Assembly (NCBI GenBank): GCA_006218045.1
Contig: VBWB01000001.1
Location: 310,001 to 374,000 of the forward strand
Origin: Stygiobacter sp.
GTDB lineage: Bacteria > Pseudomonadota > Alphaproteobacteria > Rhodospirillales > Magnetospirillaceae
Length of the DNA: 64,000 nt
Direction: 5' to 3'
Each line of letters opens with the position of its first letter. Position 1 is the stretch's first letter. Under the pieces are notes generated by a model. The model was not told where the DNA came from, did not search any database, and saw only the letters and a list, made by a program, of their open reading frames with translations. The position numbers and the translations under genes are program-made. Of the stretch, positions 1 through 9,539 are shown piece by piece.

Positions 1-1577
1 CTATTGCCTTCTTGCACCGCCCGGATCAGGCTTTTGGTCGACATGGGGTTGGTGGGGTCGACGGGAAAGGCCTTGACCAGCCGCAGGAACGGCTTCACCC
101 ACCAGGCCCGCGCGGTGAAGGTGTTGACGGCGAAGATCGGCTTTTCCGGCATGAAGGCGGCCAGCAGCGCCGGGTCGAGGAAAGAGGTGTGGTTGACCAC
201 GATCACCGCTGGTTCGCCCGCCGCCGGCAGGTGTTCCAGGCCGCGCACCTCGACCCGGTAGAGACGGCGGAACAGCCAGGACAGCACGCCTTTCATGAAA
301 GTGTCGGGCAACAGGCCGCAGATGATCACCGCCACCACCAGATTGGCCAGACCCAGCACACCGAAGATGTCGGTGACGCTTAAGCCCATGGCCAGCAGGA
401 CAGCACTGGCCAGGGCGGCGGCGACCATGAAGCCAGCGTTGAACAGATTGTTGGCGGCGACCACGCGGGCGCGCACCGCCTCGTCGCTGCGTGCCTGCAA
501 GATGGCGTAAAGCGGCACGATATAGACGCCGCCGCAGATGGCGAACAGCAGCAGATCGGCCAGCAGCCGCCACGATTGCGGACGCGCCAGGAAGTGCGAC
601 AAGCTGGCCAAGGTGCCGTCGCCGTCGACGGGAGCGGCGGCGAACCACAGATCCACGGCGAACACGGTCATGGCCAGGGCGGCGAAGGGGACATGGCGGG
701 CCGAGACCTCGCCCTTGAGCAGGCGTCCGCACAGCACCGAGCCCAGACCGATGCCGACCGAGAACATGGTCAGCATCAGCGTCACCACGTGTTCGTCGGC
801 ATGGAGCACGTTCTTGGCGAAAGCGGGGAATTGCGACAGATAGGTCGCCCCCACCAGCCAGAACCAGGAAATGCCCAGCACCGACAGGTAAAGATCGCGC
901 TGGCGGCGCACCAGGGTGTAAAGCCCCATGGTTTCACCCGGCAGGTTGAAGCCGACCTTGACGCTGTCATTGCCGCCATGGGCGCGGGGCAGCGACAGGC
1001 TGGCGCCGAAGCCCAGCACCGCCAGCATGACCATGGACCAGGCGACCAGGGCCAAGCCACCCTCGACCAGCACCAAGGTGCCACCGGCGATGGTGCCGAT
1101 CAGGATGGCCAGGAAAGTGCCGCCCTCGATCAGGGCGTTGCCGCCCACCAATTCGCCATCGCGCAGATATTCGGGCAGGACGGCGTATTTGATCGGGCTG
1201 GTGAAGGTGGATTGCAGTCCCAGCAAAAACAGCGCACTCAGCATGCCGGGGATGTTCTGCGCCATCAAGGCCCAGGCCCCCAGGGCGGAAATGGCGATCT
1301 CGGCCCCTTTCCAGAACTTCATCAATCCGGATTTCTCGTAACGGTCGGCCATCTGGCCGGCGGTGGCGGAAAACAGGAAATACGGCAGGATGAACAGGCC
1401 GGCGGCGGTGGTCGCCAGCACCTGCGGGTCCATGCCGGCCTGGGCGCCAAGCTGGTAGACCACCAGGATGACCAGGGCGTTCTTGAAGAAATTGTCGTTG
1501 GCGGCGCCCAGGAACTGGCTGACGAACAGCGGCAGGAAACGGCGGCAGGCCAGCAGGTGAAAGGTTGCGTCAGCCAT
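1..1577 (-). CDS. LplT/Aas-type MFS lysophospholipid transporter fused to acyltransferase (partial)
   Basis: Read directly from the minus strand; the ORF track only shows shadows here because the frame is open at the left edge. About 525 codons are present. The N-terminal ~400 residues form a multi-pass MFS carrier that opens with the LplT-like stretch QFLGAANDNFFKNAL. They are followed by a PlsC-type acyltransferase with the catalytic motif NHTSFLD near residue 460. In this family an AMP-binding acyl-ACP synthetase domain usually follows, which would lie outside the window. Known members flip lysophospholipids across the inner membrane and re-acylate them. The start is ATG with a GAGG ribosome binding site and overlaps the end of the tetR-type gene by 8 bp, so the two are one operon. 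The AMP-ligase portion is inferred, not seen. Confidence 0.85.
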   Translation of the reverse strand, partial: MADATFHLLACRRFLPLFVSQFLGAANDNFFKNALVILVVYQLGAQAGMDPQVLATTAAGLFILPYFLFSATAGQMADRYEKSGLMKFWKGAEIAISALGAWALMAQNIPGMLSALFLLGLQSTFTSPIKYAVLPEYLRDGELVGGNALIEGGTFLAILIGTIAGGTLVLVEGGLALVAWSMVMLAVLGFGASLSLPRAHGGNDSVKVGFNLPGETMGLYTLVRRQRDLYLSVLGISWFWLVGATYLSQFPAFAKNVLHADEHVVTLMLTMFSVGIGLGSVLCGRLLKGEVSARHVPFAALAMTVFAVDLWFAAAPVDGDGTLASLSHFLARPQSWRLLADLLLFAICGGVYIVPLYAILQARSDEAVRARVVAANNLFNAGFMVAAALASAVLLAMGLSVTDIFGVLGLANLVVAVIICGLLPDTFMKGVLSWLFRRLYRVEVRGLEHLPAAGEPAVIVVNHTSFLDPALLAAFMPEKPIFAVNTFTARAWWVKPFLRLVKAFPVDPTNPMSTKSLIRAVQEGN

Positions 1578-2166
1578 GATGGACCTCGGTCGGTTGGCTG
1601 GTGGAAGCAAGTGCGCGCAGGCAGGCGGCATTGATCTGGTCGGTGAAGCGCGACAGCGGTGCTTGCAGGCGGCCATAGAGGATGGCGGTGGCCGGTTGCA
1701 GCATCAGCCCCAGGATCATGGCGGTGGCCAGGGCCGGATCACTGAGCCCGACTTCCCCGTCCCTGATGCCCTGTTCGACCAGATGATGAAGCACCGATAC
1801 CGGGTTGTCGGCGCCGTCGGCGATGCGCGGCAATCCCTGGTGCTGCACCAGCAGCAGAAAGCGGAACAGCGTCGGATCGTCGTCGTGGAAGCGGCAGACT
1901 TCACCGATGACCGCCGCTAGGCGGGGGCGAAAGGCCGTGTTCGGCGCCTGAAGTTCGGTCAGGCGATGGGCGAAGGCAGTGTAGTTGCGGGCGAACAGAT
2001 CGGCGACCAGATCATCCTTGGACGCGTAGTGCCGATACAAGGTGCCCTCGGCGATGCCGGCGGCCTGGGCCAGATCGCGGACGCTGGTTTCGGTCACCCC
2101 CTGTTGCACGAACAGCCGCAAGGCGGCTTCATGGATGCGCTGTCGGGTCGGTCGTCCGTCCTTCAT
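1570..2166 (-). CDS. TetR/AcrR family transcriptional regulator
   Basis: A 198-residue protein with a TetR helix-turn-helix in the first ~55 residues (IHEAALRLFVQQGVTETSVRDLAQAAGIAEGTLYRHYASK) and a variable helical ligand-binding C-terminus. The track begins at a GTG 30 nt upstream, but that codon sits inside a perfect 12-bp palindrome that looks like the operator, so the ATG at MKDGRPTRQ is preferred. It is the first gene of an operon with the lysophospholipid transporter-acyltransferase, suggesting autoregulation and control of membrane lipid repair. The ligand cannot be told from sequence. Confidence 0.88.
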   Translation of the reverse strand: MKDGRPTRQRIHEAALRLFVQQGVTETSVRDLAQAAGIAEGTLYRHYASKDDLVADLFARNYTAFAHRLTELQAPNTAFRPRLAAVIGEVCRFHDDDPTLFRFLLLVQHQGLPRIADGADNPVSVLHHLVEQGIRDGEVGLSDPALATAMILGLMLQPATAILYGRLQAPLSRFTDQINAACLRALASTSQPTEVHHG

Positions 2167-2184
2167 GGTCAGGCGCCATTTAAT

Positions 2185-2196
2185 GTGAACGTTCAC
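2185..2196. promoter_or_regulatory. Palindromic operator, probable TetR binding site
   Basis: A perfect 12-bp palindrome GTGAACGTTCAC lies 18 bp upstream of the preferred ATG of the TetR gene, in the divergent gap to the REC-EAL gene. The core TGAACGTTCA resembles operators of several TetR family members. Binding by the neighbouring regulator is inferred from position and symmetry only. Confidence 0.6.
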
Positions 2197-2275
2197 TCAC
2201 AATGAAGCAGACGAGTATGTTCGTCAAGGGGGGGATGTTGTAGGCTTGAGGAACGGAACGAAGCGGAGACCCGGC

Positions 2276-3463
2276 ATGTCCGAAAAAATCCTGCTCGTCG
2301 ATGACGAGCCCAAGGTGTTGTCGGCCCTGCGTCGCAGTTTGGGGCAGCGCTTCGCCCTGTCTTGCGCCAATGACGGGGCGGAGGCGCTGCGAATGCTGGA
2401 GTCCGAAGGCCCGTTCGCGGCGGTGGTCAGCGACATGCGCATGCCGGGCATGAACGGCGTCGAATTGTTGTGCGAGATCAAGCGCCGTGCCCCGGAAACC
2501 GTGCGCCTGATCCTGAGCGGTCAGTCGGATTTCAGCGACGCGGTCAAGGCCATCAACGAAGGGGCGATCTTCCGCTTTCACACCAAACCGGTCTCCACCG
2601 AGGCCTTGGTCGAATCCCTGGAAATCGCCTTGCTGCAACACCGCCACCAGAACCGTCACGGCGGCACGCCGGGGCTGGATCTGGCGCGCGAGACCGCGGC
2701 CTTGCGCAAGGCCTTGCGGGAGGACCAATTGCGCATCTTCGTCCAGCCGCAAGCCAGCCTGCTCGACGGCCACATCCATGGGGCCGAAGCGCTGGTGCGC
2801 TGGCAGCATCCCGAGCGCGGGCTGATCCTGCCCGGTCATTTCCTGCCCCTGGTCGATGCCGCCGGCATGAACGAGGACATCACCCGCTGGATGCTGGAAG
2901 CGGCCTGCCGCGAGTTGCACCGCTGGGATGAATTGGGGCTGTCGTCCCTGCGTCTGGCCGTCAATATGACCGTGTCCGACATCGCCGACAGCGGTTTTGT
3001 CCGGCGCGTCGCCGATTCCATGGCCCGTCACCGGGTCAAGCCGGGCAATCTGGAGCTGGAACTGACCGAAGGGGCGGCGGTGGAGGATATCAACCGCGCC
3101 CGTCTGGTGCTGCAAAGTCTGGCGGATTTGGGCGTGCAACTCAGTATCGACGATTTCGGCACCGGCTATTCGTCCTTGGGCTGGCTGCGCCGGCTGCCCA
3201 TCAACAAGCTGAAGATCGACCGCATGTTCATCGACGACATCGCCGACGATCCTGAATCCTATCGCTTCCTCGCCTCGGTGATGACCTTGGCGCGGGATCT
3301 GAACCTGACCACCCTGGCCGAGGGCATCGAAACCCTGGAACAGATGAAGCAGGTCAGCCGCACCGGCTGCGATCTGGTGCAGGGCTTTTTCCTGGCCCCG
3401 CCCATGCCGGCCGGGGATTTCCCCGCCTGGGCCATGGCCCGCGCCGCCACACCGGGACGATGA
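2276..3463 (+). CDS. Response regulator with EAL (c-di-GMP phosphodiesterase) output domain
   Basis: A 395-residue protein. Residues ~1-120 form a receiver domain (ILLVDDEP acidic pair, phospho-acceptor in VVSDMRMPGMNG, conserved lysine in FHTKPVS). Residues ~150-390 form an EAL domain that keeps catalytic features: EALVRW, LELTEG, DDFGTGYSSLGWL and KLKID. It is therefore probably an active phosphodiesterase hydrolysing cyclic di-GMP under phosphorelay control. The start ATG (MSEKILL) follows a CGGAGA box and is preferred to the upstream start in the track. It faces the FIST-kinase operon, whose kinase has no other enzymatically intact output, so it is a plausible additional partner; that link is inference. 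Confidence 0.9.
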   Translation: MSEKILLVDDEPKVLSALRRSLGQRFALSCANDGAEALRMLESEGPFAAVVSDMRMPGMNGVELLCEIKRRAPETVRLILSGQSDFSDAVKAINEGAIFRFHTKPVSTEALVESLEIALLQHRHQNRHGGTPGLDLARETAALRKALREDQLRIFVQPQASLLDGHIHGAEALVRWQHPERGLILPGHFLPLVDAAGMNEDITRWMLEAACRELHRWDELGLSSLRLAVNMTVSDIADSGFVRRVADSMARHRVKPGNLELELTEGAAVEDINRARLVLQSLADLGVQLSIDDFGTGYSSLGWLRRLPINKLKIDRMFIDDIADDPESYRFLASVMTLARDLNLTTLAEGIETLEQMKQVSRTGCDLVQGFFLAPPMPAGDFPAWAMARAATPGR

Positions 3464-3471
3464 GGCTGACC

Positions 3472-4182
3472 ATGGCCGAGATTTCCTACGTCTTCCATCT
3501 GCCCGACGGCCACAGCCAAACCATCACCCTGCGCTTCGCCGACGATACGTTCTTGCTGCAATTGGCCGAGGACGGGCAGCCGGAGGATTGGACCGCCCTG
3601 GCTTTCAAGCAATGCCCCCATTGCCCGCTAAGCCCGGACACGACGCCCCGTTGCCCGCTGGCCCGGGCGCTCAGCGGTTTCGTCCACGGCTTCGACGCGT
3701 TCTATTCCTATGAAGTGGCGATGGTCGAGGTGGTGACCGCCCAGCGCACCATGAGCACCAGCCATCCGTTGCAGGAAAGCATGGCGTCGATCCTGGGCCT
3801 GGTCGGTGCCGCTTCCGGTTGCCCGCACCTGGATTTCTTCCGCCCCATGGCCCGCTTTCATCTACCCTTCGCCACCGAGCAGGAAACCCTGCTGCGGGTG
3901 TTTTCCATCCATCTGCTGCGGGAATATCTGCGCTCGGGCGGGCAGGGCGACCAGAGGATCGGGCTGGGCGGCTTGCCGGCCCATTTCGACGCGGTGGCCA
4001 AGGTCAACCTGGCCATGGCCGAGCGTATCCGCGCCGCCTTCAAGAAGGATGTGGTGGTCAACGCCATCGTCATCCTCGACACTTTCGCCCAAGCGGTGCC
4101 GTGGGTGATTGAGGACGCGCTCAGCGAGTTGATGCCTTTGTTCGATCTGAGGGTCACTGACGGACCGGAACCGGCTCCTTGA
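3472..4182 (+). CDS. Conserved-looking protein of unknown function, cysteine-rich segment
   Basis: A 236-residue soluble protein whose reading frame overlaps the end of the REC-EAL gene if the upstream ATG at 3460 is used; the ATG at 3472 has GAGG six bases upstream and is preferred. I do not recognise the family. It opens with a beta-rich stretch (ISYVFHLPDGHSQTITLRF), then has a cysteine cluster CPHCPLSPD...CPLARAL near residues 46-62 that could bind metal, and an alpha-helical C-terminus. It is co-directional and coupled to the EAL protein, suggesting a role in the same pathway. Its last 29 bases overlap the end of the convergent REC/HD-GYP-like gene. Confidence 0.75.
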   Translation: MAEISYVFHLPDGHSQTITLRFADDTFLLQLAEDGQPEDWTALAFKQCPHCPLSPDTTPRCPLARALSGFVHGFDAFYSYEVAMVEVVTAQRTMSTSHPLQESMASILGLVGAASGCPHLDFFRPMARFHLPFATEQETLLRVFSIHLLREYLRSGGQGDQRIGLGGLPAHFDAVAKVNLAMAERIRAAFKKDVVVNAIVILDTFAQAVPWVIEDALSELMPLFDLRVTDGPEPAP

Positions 4183-5308
4183 ACTGAAAGCTCTTGCGCA
4201 GGCTGCGCAGCCGTTCGATCTGGGGCGGCGATAATTGGGTGTTGGCGGCCAGGATCAGATGGCCGTTGGTCAGGCGCAGATCGGCCAACAGGGTATGACC
4301 GACCCGCAAGGCGGCCACCGGCACTTCCGTTTCCACCGATGGCGGCGCCTCGCCCCCCACCTCCAGGCAGGCGCGCACCTTGGCCAGCAAGCCCGGGTCG
4401 TATCGTTCCGACCGCAGATCCAGGCGGGCGAAGGCGGCGCGGGTCGGCGGTCCGCCGCCGGTGGCTTCGGCCAGATCCTTCAAGATCTTCAGCAGCCGGG
4501 CGTCGAAGGGGATGTCGTTGCCCTTGGGGCCGTCGGCGGGAAAGCCGCTGCCGTCGAAGCCGCGATCCTGCAACAGCACCACCTCCGCCACCTTGTTCAG
4601 GCGCGGGATATTGGCGATCAGGTTGCGCGCCGCCTCGGGGGCGCGCTCGAACACGGATTTCTCCGCCTCGGTCAGGCTCTGGCCGGCCTTGTGGCGGGCC
4701 AGCAGTTCCGGCGGGATGGCCACCTGGCCGATGGGGATCAGCATGGCCGCCACGTTCAATTGCCAGCGTTGCGGCAGCTTGAATTCCACCGTCAGCAGCC
4801 GCACCCATTCGCGCAGGCGGCTGGCCATGGCATAGGCGACGGGGTCGTTCATGGACACCACGTCGACCAGCACCTTGATGCTGCCCGACAGGGTCTTTTC
4901 CAGCAATTCCCGTTCCGCCGTGACCAGGCGGTATTGGGTCAGGGCGGCGTTGAGGCCGTCGGTCAGCCGCTCCACCGGGCACGGCTTGGTGAAAAAGCGG
5001 AAGATGGCGCCCTGGTTGATGGCATCCATGGCGGTCTGCTGGTCGGCATTGCCGGTCAGCATGATGCGCACGGTGTCGGGCGAGGCCTCCTTGACCTGTT
5101 TCAAGGTCTCGATGCCGTCCATTTCCGGCATGCGCATGTCGCAGACGGCGACGGCGAAAGGCTGTTGCGCCGTTTCCGCCTGACGGATGGCGGCCAGCGC
5201 CTCGCGCCCGCCCTGGGCGGTGGTGATGTCGAAACCGTCACTGAGCTGGCGGCGCAATGCCGCCAACAAATGATGATCGTCGTCGATGATCAGGATGCGT
5301 TCAGCCAT
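4154..5308 (-). CDS. Response regulator with degenerate HD-GYP-like output domain
   Basis: A 384-residue protein with an N-terminal receiver domain (ILIIDDDHH, AVCDMRMPEMDG, FFTKPCP). The C-terminal half follows the HD-GYP outline: LPQRWQLNVAAMLIPIGQVAIPPELL sits where HD-GYP proteins have AALLHDIGKIAIPD, and LLQDRGFDGSGFP where they have HHERWDGSGYP. The HD pair and the HH pair are replaced and GYP has become GFP, so metal binding and c-di-GMP hydrolysis are probably lost. It may act as a c-di-GMP or protein-interaction module. Its ATG overlaps the stop of the REC-HDOD gene by one base (TGATG), so the two are translationally coupled. Confidence 0.82.
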   Translation of the reverse strand: MAERILIIDDDHHLLAALRRQLSDGFDITTAQGGREALAAIRQAETAQQPFAVAVCDMRMPEMDGIETLKQVKEASPDTVRIMLTGNADQQTAMDAINQGAIFRFFTKPCPVERLTDGLNAALTQYRLVTAERELLEKTLSGSIKVLVDVVSMNDPVAYAMASRLREWVRLLTVEFKLPQRWQLNVAAMLIPIGQVAIPPELLARHKAGQSLTEAEKSVFERAPEAARNLIANIPRLNKVAEVVLLQDRGFDGSGFPADGPKGNDIPFDARLLKILKDLAEATGGGPPTRAAFARLDLRSERYDPGLLAKVRACLEVGGEAPPSVETEVPVAALRVGHTLLADLRLTNGHLILAANTQLSPPQIERLRSLRKSFQFKEPVPVRQ

Positions 5309-6522
5309 CAGCCCAGCCTTTCCCGCCTTTCTGCCGCCAATTGCCGCCAGTGGCGGACCCGCCCATCCTTACGGATATCTATCAAATAGGCCATATCCAA
5401 CCTGTCGGGGCCAGGGGTTTGTGCCGGCAGCAGCGGGAAGGGCGGTCCCAGCGCCTGGGCCACATGGGCGGCCAGCAACACCGGGCTGGTGGCGGTGGGG
5501 GCGGCAGCGGGGGCGGCGGCGAAGGCCACCGCCTCGACGATGGAATCGGCAAAGCCCCAAAGCCCCAGCAGATAGGCGCCGATGATCGGGTGCGAGGTGC
5601 CGAAGACCTTTTGTTCCGCCTGGGCGTGGCTGAAGTGCGGGCCGACCAGGGCCATGGCCTCGGCATAGCGGTCGGGGGCGTGGTCCAGCAGCACCAGCGA
5701 GCCGATGGGCGACAGCATGGCGGCGCAATAAGCCGCCTTGCCCACCGCGTCGGCGGCGCCGTCGGCCAAAGCGACGGCTTCGGCCAGGGCGGCCATTTCC
5801 AGGCTGTAGCGGGTCAGATCGTCCAGCGCTGTCGGCGATACGCGGTCGATGTCCAATTGCCGGAACAGCCCCACATGCAAGGCCAGGGACTGCACGGTCT
5901 CCATCCCCAGGGTCTTGACCGCCTGCAACGCCGAGGTGACCTGGGCGGGGAGGGCGAAGAAGGCCGAATTGGTCAGCTTCAGGATCTCGGCGGTCATGGC
6001 CATGTCGCGGCCCAGAATGGCCGCCACCGAGGTGGCCGAGGCATCGGGCCGGGCCAGTTCCGCCATCAACTGCGTGATCACGCCGGGCAGGCTGGGCAGG
6101 TTGGACAGGCCGCCGATCACCGACAACAGCGCTGGGTCGGACAGGAAACGGCGCAGGGCCAGCGGGCGGGTGATGGCCGCTTTCAGGCTTTGCGGGTCGC
6201 AGGGCTTGGCCAGATAGATATGGGCCTGTTCCACCGTTTTCAGCACGCTGGCGGTTTCGGCATAGCCCGACAGGATGACGCGGATGGCCTGGGGATGGTG
6301 TTTGCGCACGCTCGCCAGCACCTGGGCGCCGTCCATGCCCGGCATGCGCATGTCGGTGACCACCACATCCACTTCGTTGCGTTGCAGCCAGTCCAGGGCG
6401 GCGCTGCCGGACTCAAAGAATTCCATCCGCCACTGATCGTCCATTTCGTGCATGGATCGGCGCAAACCCCGCAAAACATGCGGCTCGTCGTCGATGAACA
6501 CGATGCGCAATCTGTCGGTCAT
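5308..6522 (-). CDS. Response regulator with HDOD output domain
   Basis: A 404-residue protein: receiver domain in residues ~1-125 (IVFIDDEPHVL, VVTDMRMPGMDG, YLAKPCDP) followed by an HDOD domain (residues ~140-340, starting LSNLPSLPGVITQL and including GRDMAMTAEILKLTNSAFF). HDOD domains are HD-fold proteins lacking catalytic residues and act in signalling. The track extends this ORF upstream in a frame that is a shadow of the kinase gene; the true ATG overlaps the kinase stop as ATGA. It is the third gene of the FIST-kinase-REC-REC operon and is a likely phosphorylation target of the kinase. Confidence 0.87.
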   Translation of the reverse strand: MTDRLRIVFIDDEPHVLRGLRRSMHEMDDQWRMEFFESGSAALDWLQRNEVDVVVTDMRMPGMDGAQVLASVRKHHPQAIRVILSGYAETASVLKTVEQAHIYLAKPCDPQSLKAAITRPLALRRFLSDPALLSVIGGLSNLPSLPGVITQLMAELARPDASATSVAAILGRDMAMTAEILKLTNSAFFALPAQVTSALQAVKTLGMETVQSLALHVGLFRQLDIDRVSPTALDDLTRYSLEMAALAEAVALADGAADAVGKAAYCAAMLSPIGSLVLLDHAPDRYAEAMALVGPHFSHAQAEQKVFGTSHPIIGAYLLGLWGFADSIVEAVAFAAAPAAAPTATSPVLLAAHVAQALGPPFPLLPAQTPGPDRLDMAYLIDIRKDGRVRHWRQLAAERRERLG

Positions 6523-9500
6523 GGTCCCGGTGCCGTGTCCTTGCTGTTCAGGCCATCCACGGGGAGGCGGATGGTGAAGGTCGCCCCGTCGCCGTCGACG
6601 CTGTCCAACGCGATCTGACCACCATGCTTGACCGTGACCACGTCGCGGCAGATGGCCAGACCCTGGCCGGTTCCCTTGCCCACCGCCTTGGTGGTGAAGA
6701 AGGGATCGAAAATCTTCTCGGCGATGCCGTCCGGCACGCCGTTGCCGCTGTCGGCGATGCTGATTTCCACCCAATCATCCCGCTGGCGGGTGGCGATGCG
6801 GATGGTCCCCGGCAAAGGTTTGCCGGATTCCTCGATGGCGTGGGCGGCATTGACGATCAGATTGAGGAAGACTTGATTCATCTCGCCAGCATAGCACACC
6901 ACCAAAGGTAAGTTATCATCCAGTTGGCGTACAACTTCCGCCACGTGCTTCCAGGTATTGCGGCAGACGGTCAGGGTGCTTTCGATGGCGCGGTTGAGAT
7001 CGGTGGCGCTTTGCGCCGTGGTGCCGGGGTGGGAAAACTCCTTCATGGACAGGACGATGCGGGCGATCTGGGCGACGCCGTCTTGCGATTCCTCGACGGC
7101 GATGGGCAGTTCTTCCAGCAGATAGGGCAATTTGGCGGCGGCGGCGGCCTGCTGGAAGGCGTCCGACTGGCGGGCGGCGTCGAGGATCGGCGGCAGCTTG
7201 GCTAGCGCGGTGGCGATGAAGCGCAGATTGTCGCCGATATACTGGACCGGGGTGTTGATTTCGTGGGCGATGCCGGCGGCCAACTGACCGACACTGGCCA
7301 GCCGTGATGCCTGCAACGCCTCGCGTTGGGCCTGCTTCAGGTTCTCGATGTCGCGGAACGAGATGATGGCGGCGCGCAACACCCCGTCTTCGCGGATGGG
7401 CGAACAGGCATAGGCCACCGCCAATTGGGTGCCGGTGGCGGTGATGAAGGCAGCGTCGTCGTCGCGCAGGGTGACGCCCTGATCGGTCACCTTTTGCCAG
7501 GGCGAGCCGTCGAACAGCACATCGCCGCCATCGCTGGCGCGCAGACGCATCAGTCCGTCGAGCATGTGCCCTTCCAGGTCACCTTGCACGGTGTCGCATT
7601 GCAACAGCCGCCGGGCCGAGGCATTGGCGAAAACCAGTTGGCCCAGGCGGTTGATGACCAACACACCTTCAAACAGGCTGTCGGCGATGCCTTTCAGGCG
7701 CTCGCGCGAGGCGCGCAGGGCCACCTCGGTGCGGTTGCGGATTTCCACCTCGCGTTGCAGCTCGCCGGTGCGTTCCGACACCAGCCGTTCCAACTGGCGC
7801 TGCTGGTCGGCCAAGCCTTCTTCGTAACGCAGGCGCAAGGTGGCATCGCGGAAGATCAGCACCGCGCCGGCCAGTTGGTCGTTCTCGCGCATGGGGGTGA
7901 CCTGATATTCCACATGAAAGAACGAACCGTCGAAGCGCCAGAACACGTCGTCATTGACCTGGATGGCGGCGCCGTGCAGATAGGCTTGGCGCACGGCGGA
8001 GGAATCGTAGGGATAGGGCTCGCCCTCGAAATCGTACAATTGGATCAGGGCATGGAAGCAGTTGCCGATCATTTCGTCCGGCGCATAACCCAAGATGGTG
8101 CCGGCGGTCTGGTTGGCGAAGGTGATGCGGCCCTTTTGGTTGAGGCCGATGATGCCTTCCCCCGCCGCCCCCAGGATCAGTTCATAGCGGTGGCGCAACG
8201 CCTCAAGCTCGGCTTCGCGCTGCTTCATCTCGGTGATGTCGGTGCGCACGCCGACGATGCCGCCGTCGTGGGTGCGGAATTCGCGGCTTAAGAAACAGCG
8301 GCCATCTTGCATGCGCACCAGGAACGGCTCGCCCGAGGCTTCCTGGTATTTTTGCATCCGCCAGTCCAGCCACTCGGTCAAAGACAATCCCTCCAGATGG
8401 AAGATGCCGGCGGCCAGACCGGCGTGGACGATGTCCTCGAAATGGGCGCCGGCGAACACCTGATCGGCGGCGGTACCGAAGGTCTTGCGGTACTGGCTGT
8501 TGAAAATGACCAGCCGGTCGTCGCTGTCGAACACGCCGATGGCATCGACCAGACTTTCGATGGCGTCGGCCAGATATTGCTGGGCCAGCTTGGCCCGGCT
8601 TTCCGCCGCCGCCTCGCGGGTGATGTCGGCGCCGACGCCGCGATAGCCGCTGAAGCAACCATCGGTGCCGAACATGGGTATGCCGCTGATGCGGATGGTC
8701 TTGGCATCCTTGCCGTCTTGCGGCCCCACATGGAAGACCACGTCACGAAACGGGCGTTGCGCCTTGATGTCGGCGGTATGGCTGGCGGCCAGCCGGTCGT
8801 TGTCGTCGCCCAGGCCGATATCGAAGAAGGAATGGCCCAGGATCGCCGCCGGTTTGACGCCCAGCACGCTGGCGATGCGTTCGGAAACGAAGGTCAGGCG
8901 GTAATCGGTATCGGTTTCCCAAAACCAGTCCGACGCCGATCCGGCCAGATCGCGGAAGCGGCTTTCGCTTTCGCGCAGGTCGTATTCCATCTGCTTGCGG
9001 GCGGTGATGTCGCGGATGATGCCGATGAACGAGCGGCGACCGGCGCTTTGCACCTCGCCGATGGCCAGTTCGGCGGGAAAGTCCTCGCCATTTTGGCGCC
9101 GGGCGACGATCTCGCGGCCGATGCCGATGATGCCGGCCTGACCGGTGCGCAGGTATTGGGAAATGACCTGCTGATGGCCGGAATGGGCTTGGCCGCCCAT
9201 CAGCAGGTCGATGGATACACCAAGCAGGTTTTGGGTGCTGTAGCCGAAAATACGTTCGGCGGCTTTGTTGAAGCTCTCGATCTGCCCCAATTCGTCGATG
9301 ACGATGACCGCTTCGCCCACATTGTCCATGGCGACGTTGAAGCGGGCCTCGGCGTCCTGGCGCACCCGCCGCGCCGCCGCCTCCAGGTCGGCTTGCAGGG
9401 CCTCCAAGGCGTTGGCGTTGAGCGCGCGTTCGGCGTCCGCCTCGTCATAAGCGGCGCTGACCATCCGGCACAGCAATCCCACGTCGACCGCGCCGTTATG

Positions 9501-9539
9501 GGTGGCCTTCTGCAATTGCCGCTCGATCAGCTTATGCAT
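6519..9539 (-). CDS. Cytoplasmic multi-PAS sensor histidine kinase
   Basis: A 1006-residue protein with no obvious membrane segment. After an N-terminal helical region there are about five PAS modules (roughly residues 64-180, 190-310, 325-430, 450-575 and 615-735), then a HisKA-type dimerisation domain with the phospho-acceptor motif [13 protein letters not shown] near residue 760 and an HATPase domain ([41 protein letters not shown]). It lacks its own receiver domain and is directly followed by two receiver proteins, REC-HDOD and REC-HD-GYP-like. It is directly preceded by the FIST gene with no gap between stop and start. Redox or small-molecule sensing through PAS is expected, but no cofactor-specific residue can be assigned. 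Confidence 0.92.
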   Translation of the reverse strand: MHKLIERQLQKATHNGAVDVGLLCRMVSAAYDEADAERALNANALEALQADLEAAARRVRQDAEARFNVAMDNVGEAVIVIDELGQIESFNKAAERIFGYSTQNLLGVSIDLLMGGQAHSGHQQVISQYLRTGQAGIIGIGREIVARRQNGEDFPAELAIGEVQSAGRRSFIGIIRDITARKQMEYDLRESESRFRDLAGSASDWFWETDTDYRLTFVSERIASVLGVKPAAILGHSFFDIGLGDDNDRLAASHTADIKAQRPFRDVVFHVGPQDGKDAKTIRISGIPMFGTDGCFSGYRGVGADITREAAAESRAKLAQQYLADAIESLVDAIGVFDSDDRLVIFNSQYRKTFGTAADQVFAGAHFEDIVHAGLAAGIFHLEGLSLTEWLDWRMQKYQEASGEPFLVRMQDGRCFLSREFRTHDGGIVGVRTDITEMKQREAELEALRHRYELILGAAGEGIIGLNQKGRITFANQTAGTILGYAPDEMIGNCFHALIQLYDFEGEPYPYDSSAVRQAYLHGAAIQVNDDVFWRFDGSFFHVEYQVTPMRENDQLAGAVLIFRDATLRLRYEEGLADQQRQLERLVSERTGELQREVEIRNRTEVALRASRERLKGIADSLFEGVLVINRLGQLVFANASARRLLQCDTVQGDLEGHMLDGLMRLRASDGGDVLFDGSPWQKVTDQGVTLRDDDAAFITATGTQLAVAYACSPIREDGVLRAAIISFRDIENLKQAQREALQASRLASVGQLAAGIAHEINTPVQYIGDNLRFIATALAKLPPILDAARQSDAFQQAAAAAKLPYLLEELPIAVEESQDGVAQIARIVLSMKEFSHPGTTAQSATDLNRAIESTLTVCRNTWKHVAEVVRQLDDNLPLVVCYAGEMNQVFLNLIVNAAHAIEESGKPLPGTIRIATRQRDDWVEISIADSGNGVPDGIAEKIFDPFFTTKAVGKGTGQGLAICRDVVTVKHGGQIALDSVDGDGATFTIRLPVDGLNSKDTAPGP

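Noticed and set aside
2180-3139. A 319-residue minus-strand ORF opposite the REC-EAL gene
   Set aside because: Gln/His/Gly-rich shadow; the plus frame carries all EAL motifs.
5308-6774. Extended start of the REC-HDOD gene in the track (488 residues)
   Set aside because: The extra 84 residues ([15 protein letters not shown]...) are a shadow of the kinase C-terminus; the receiver domain begins at [13 protein letters not shown], whose ATG overlaps the kinase stop.
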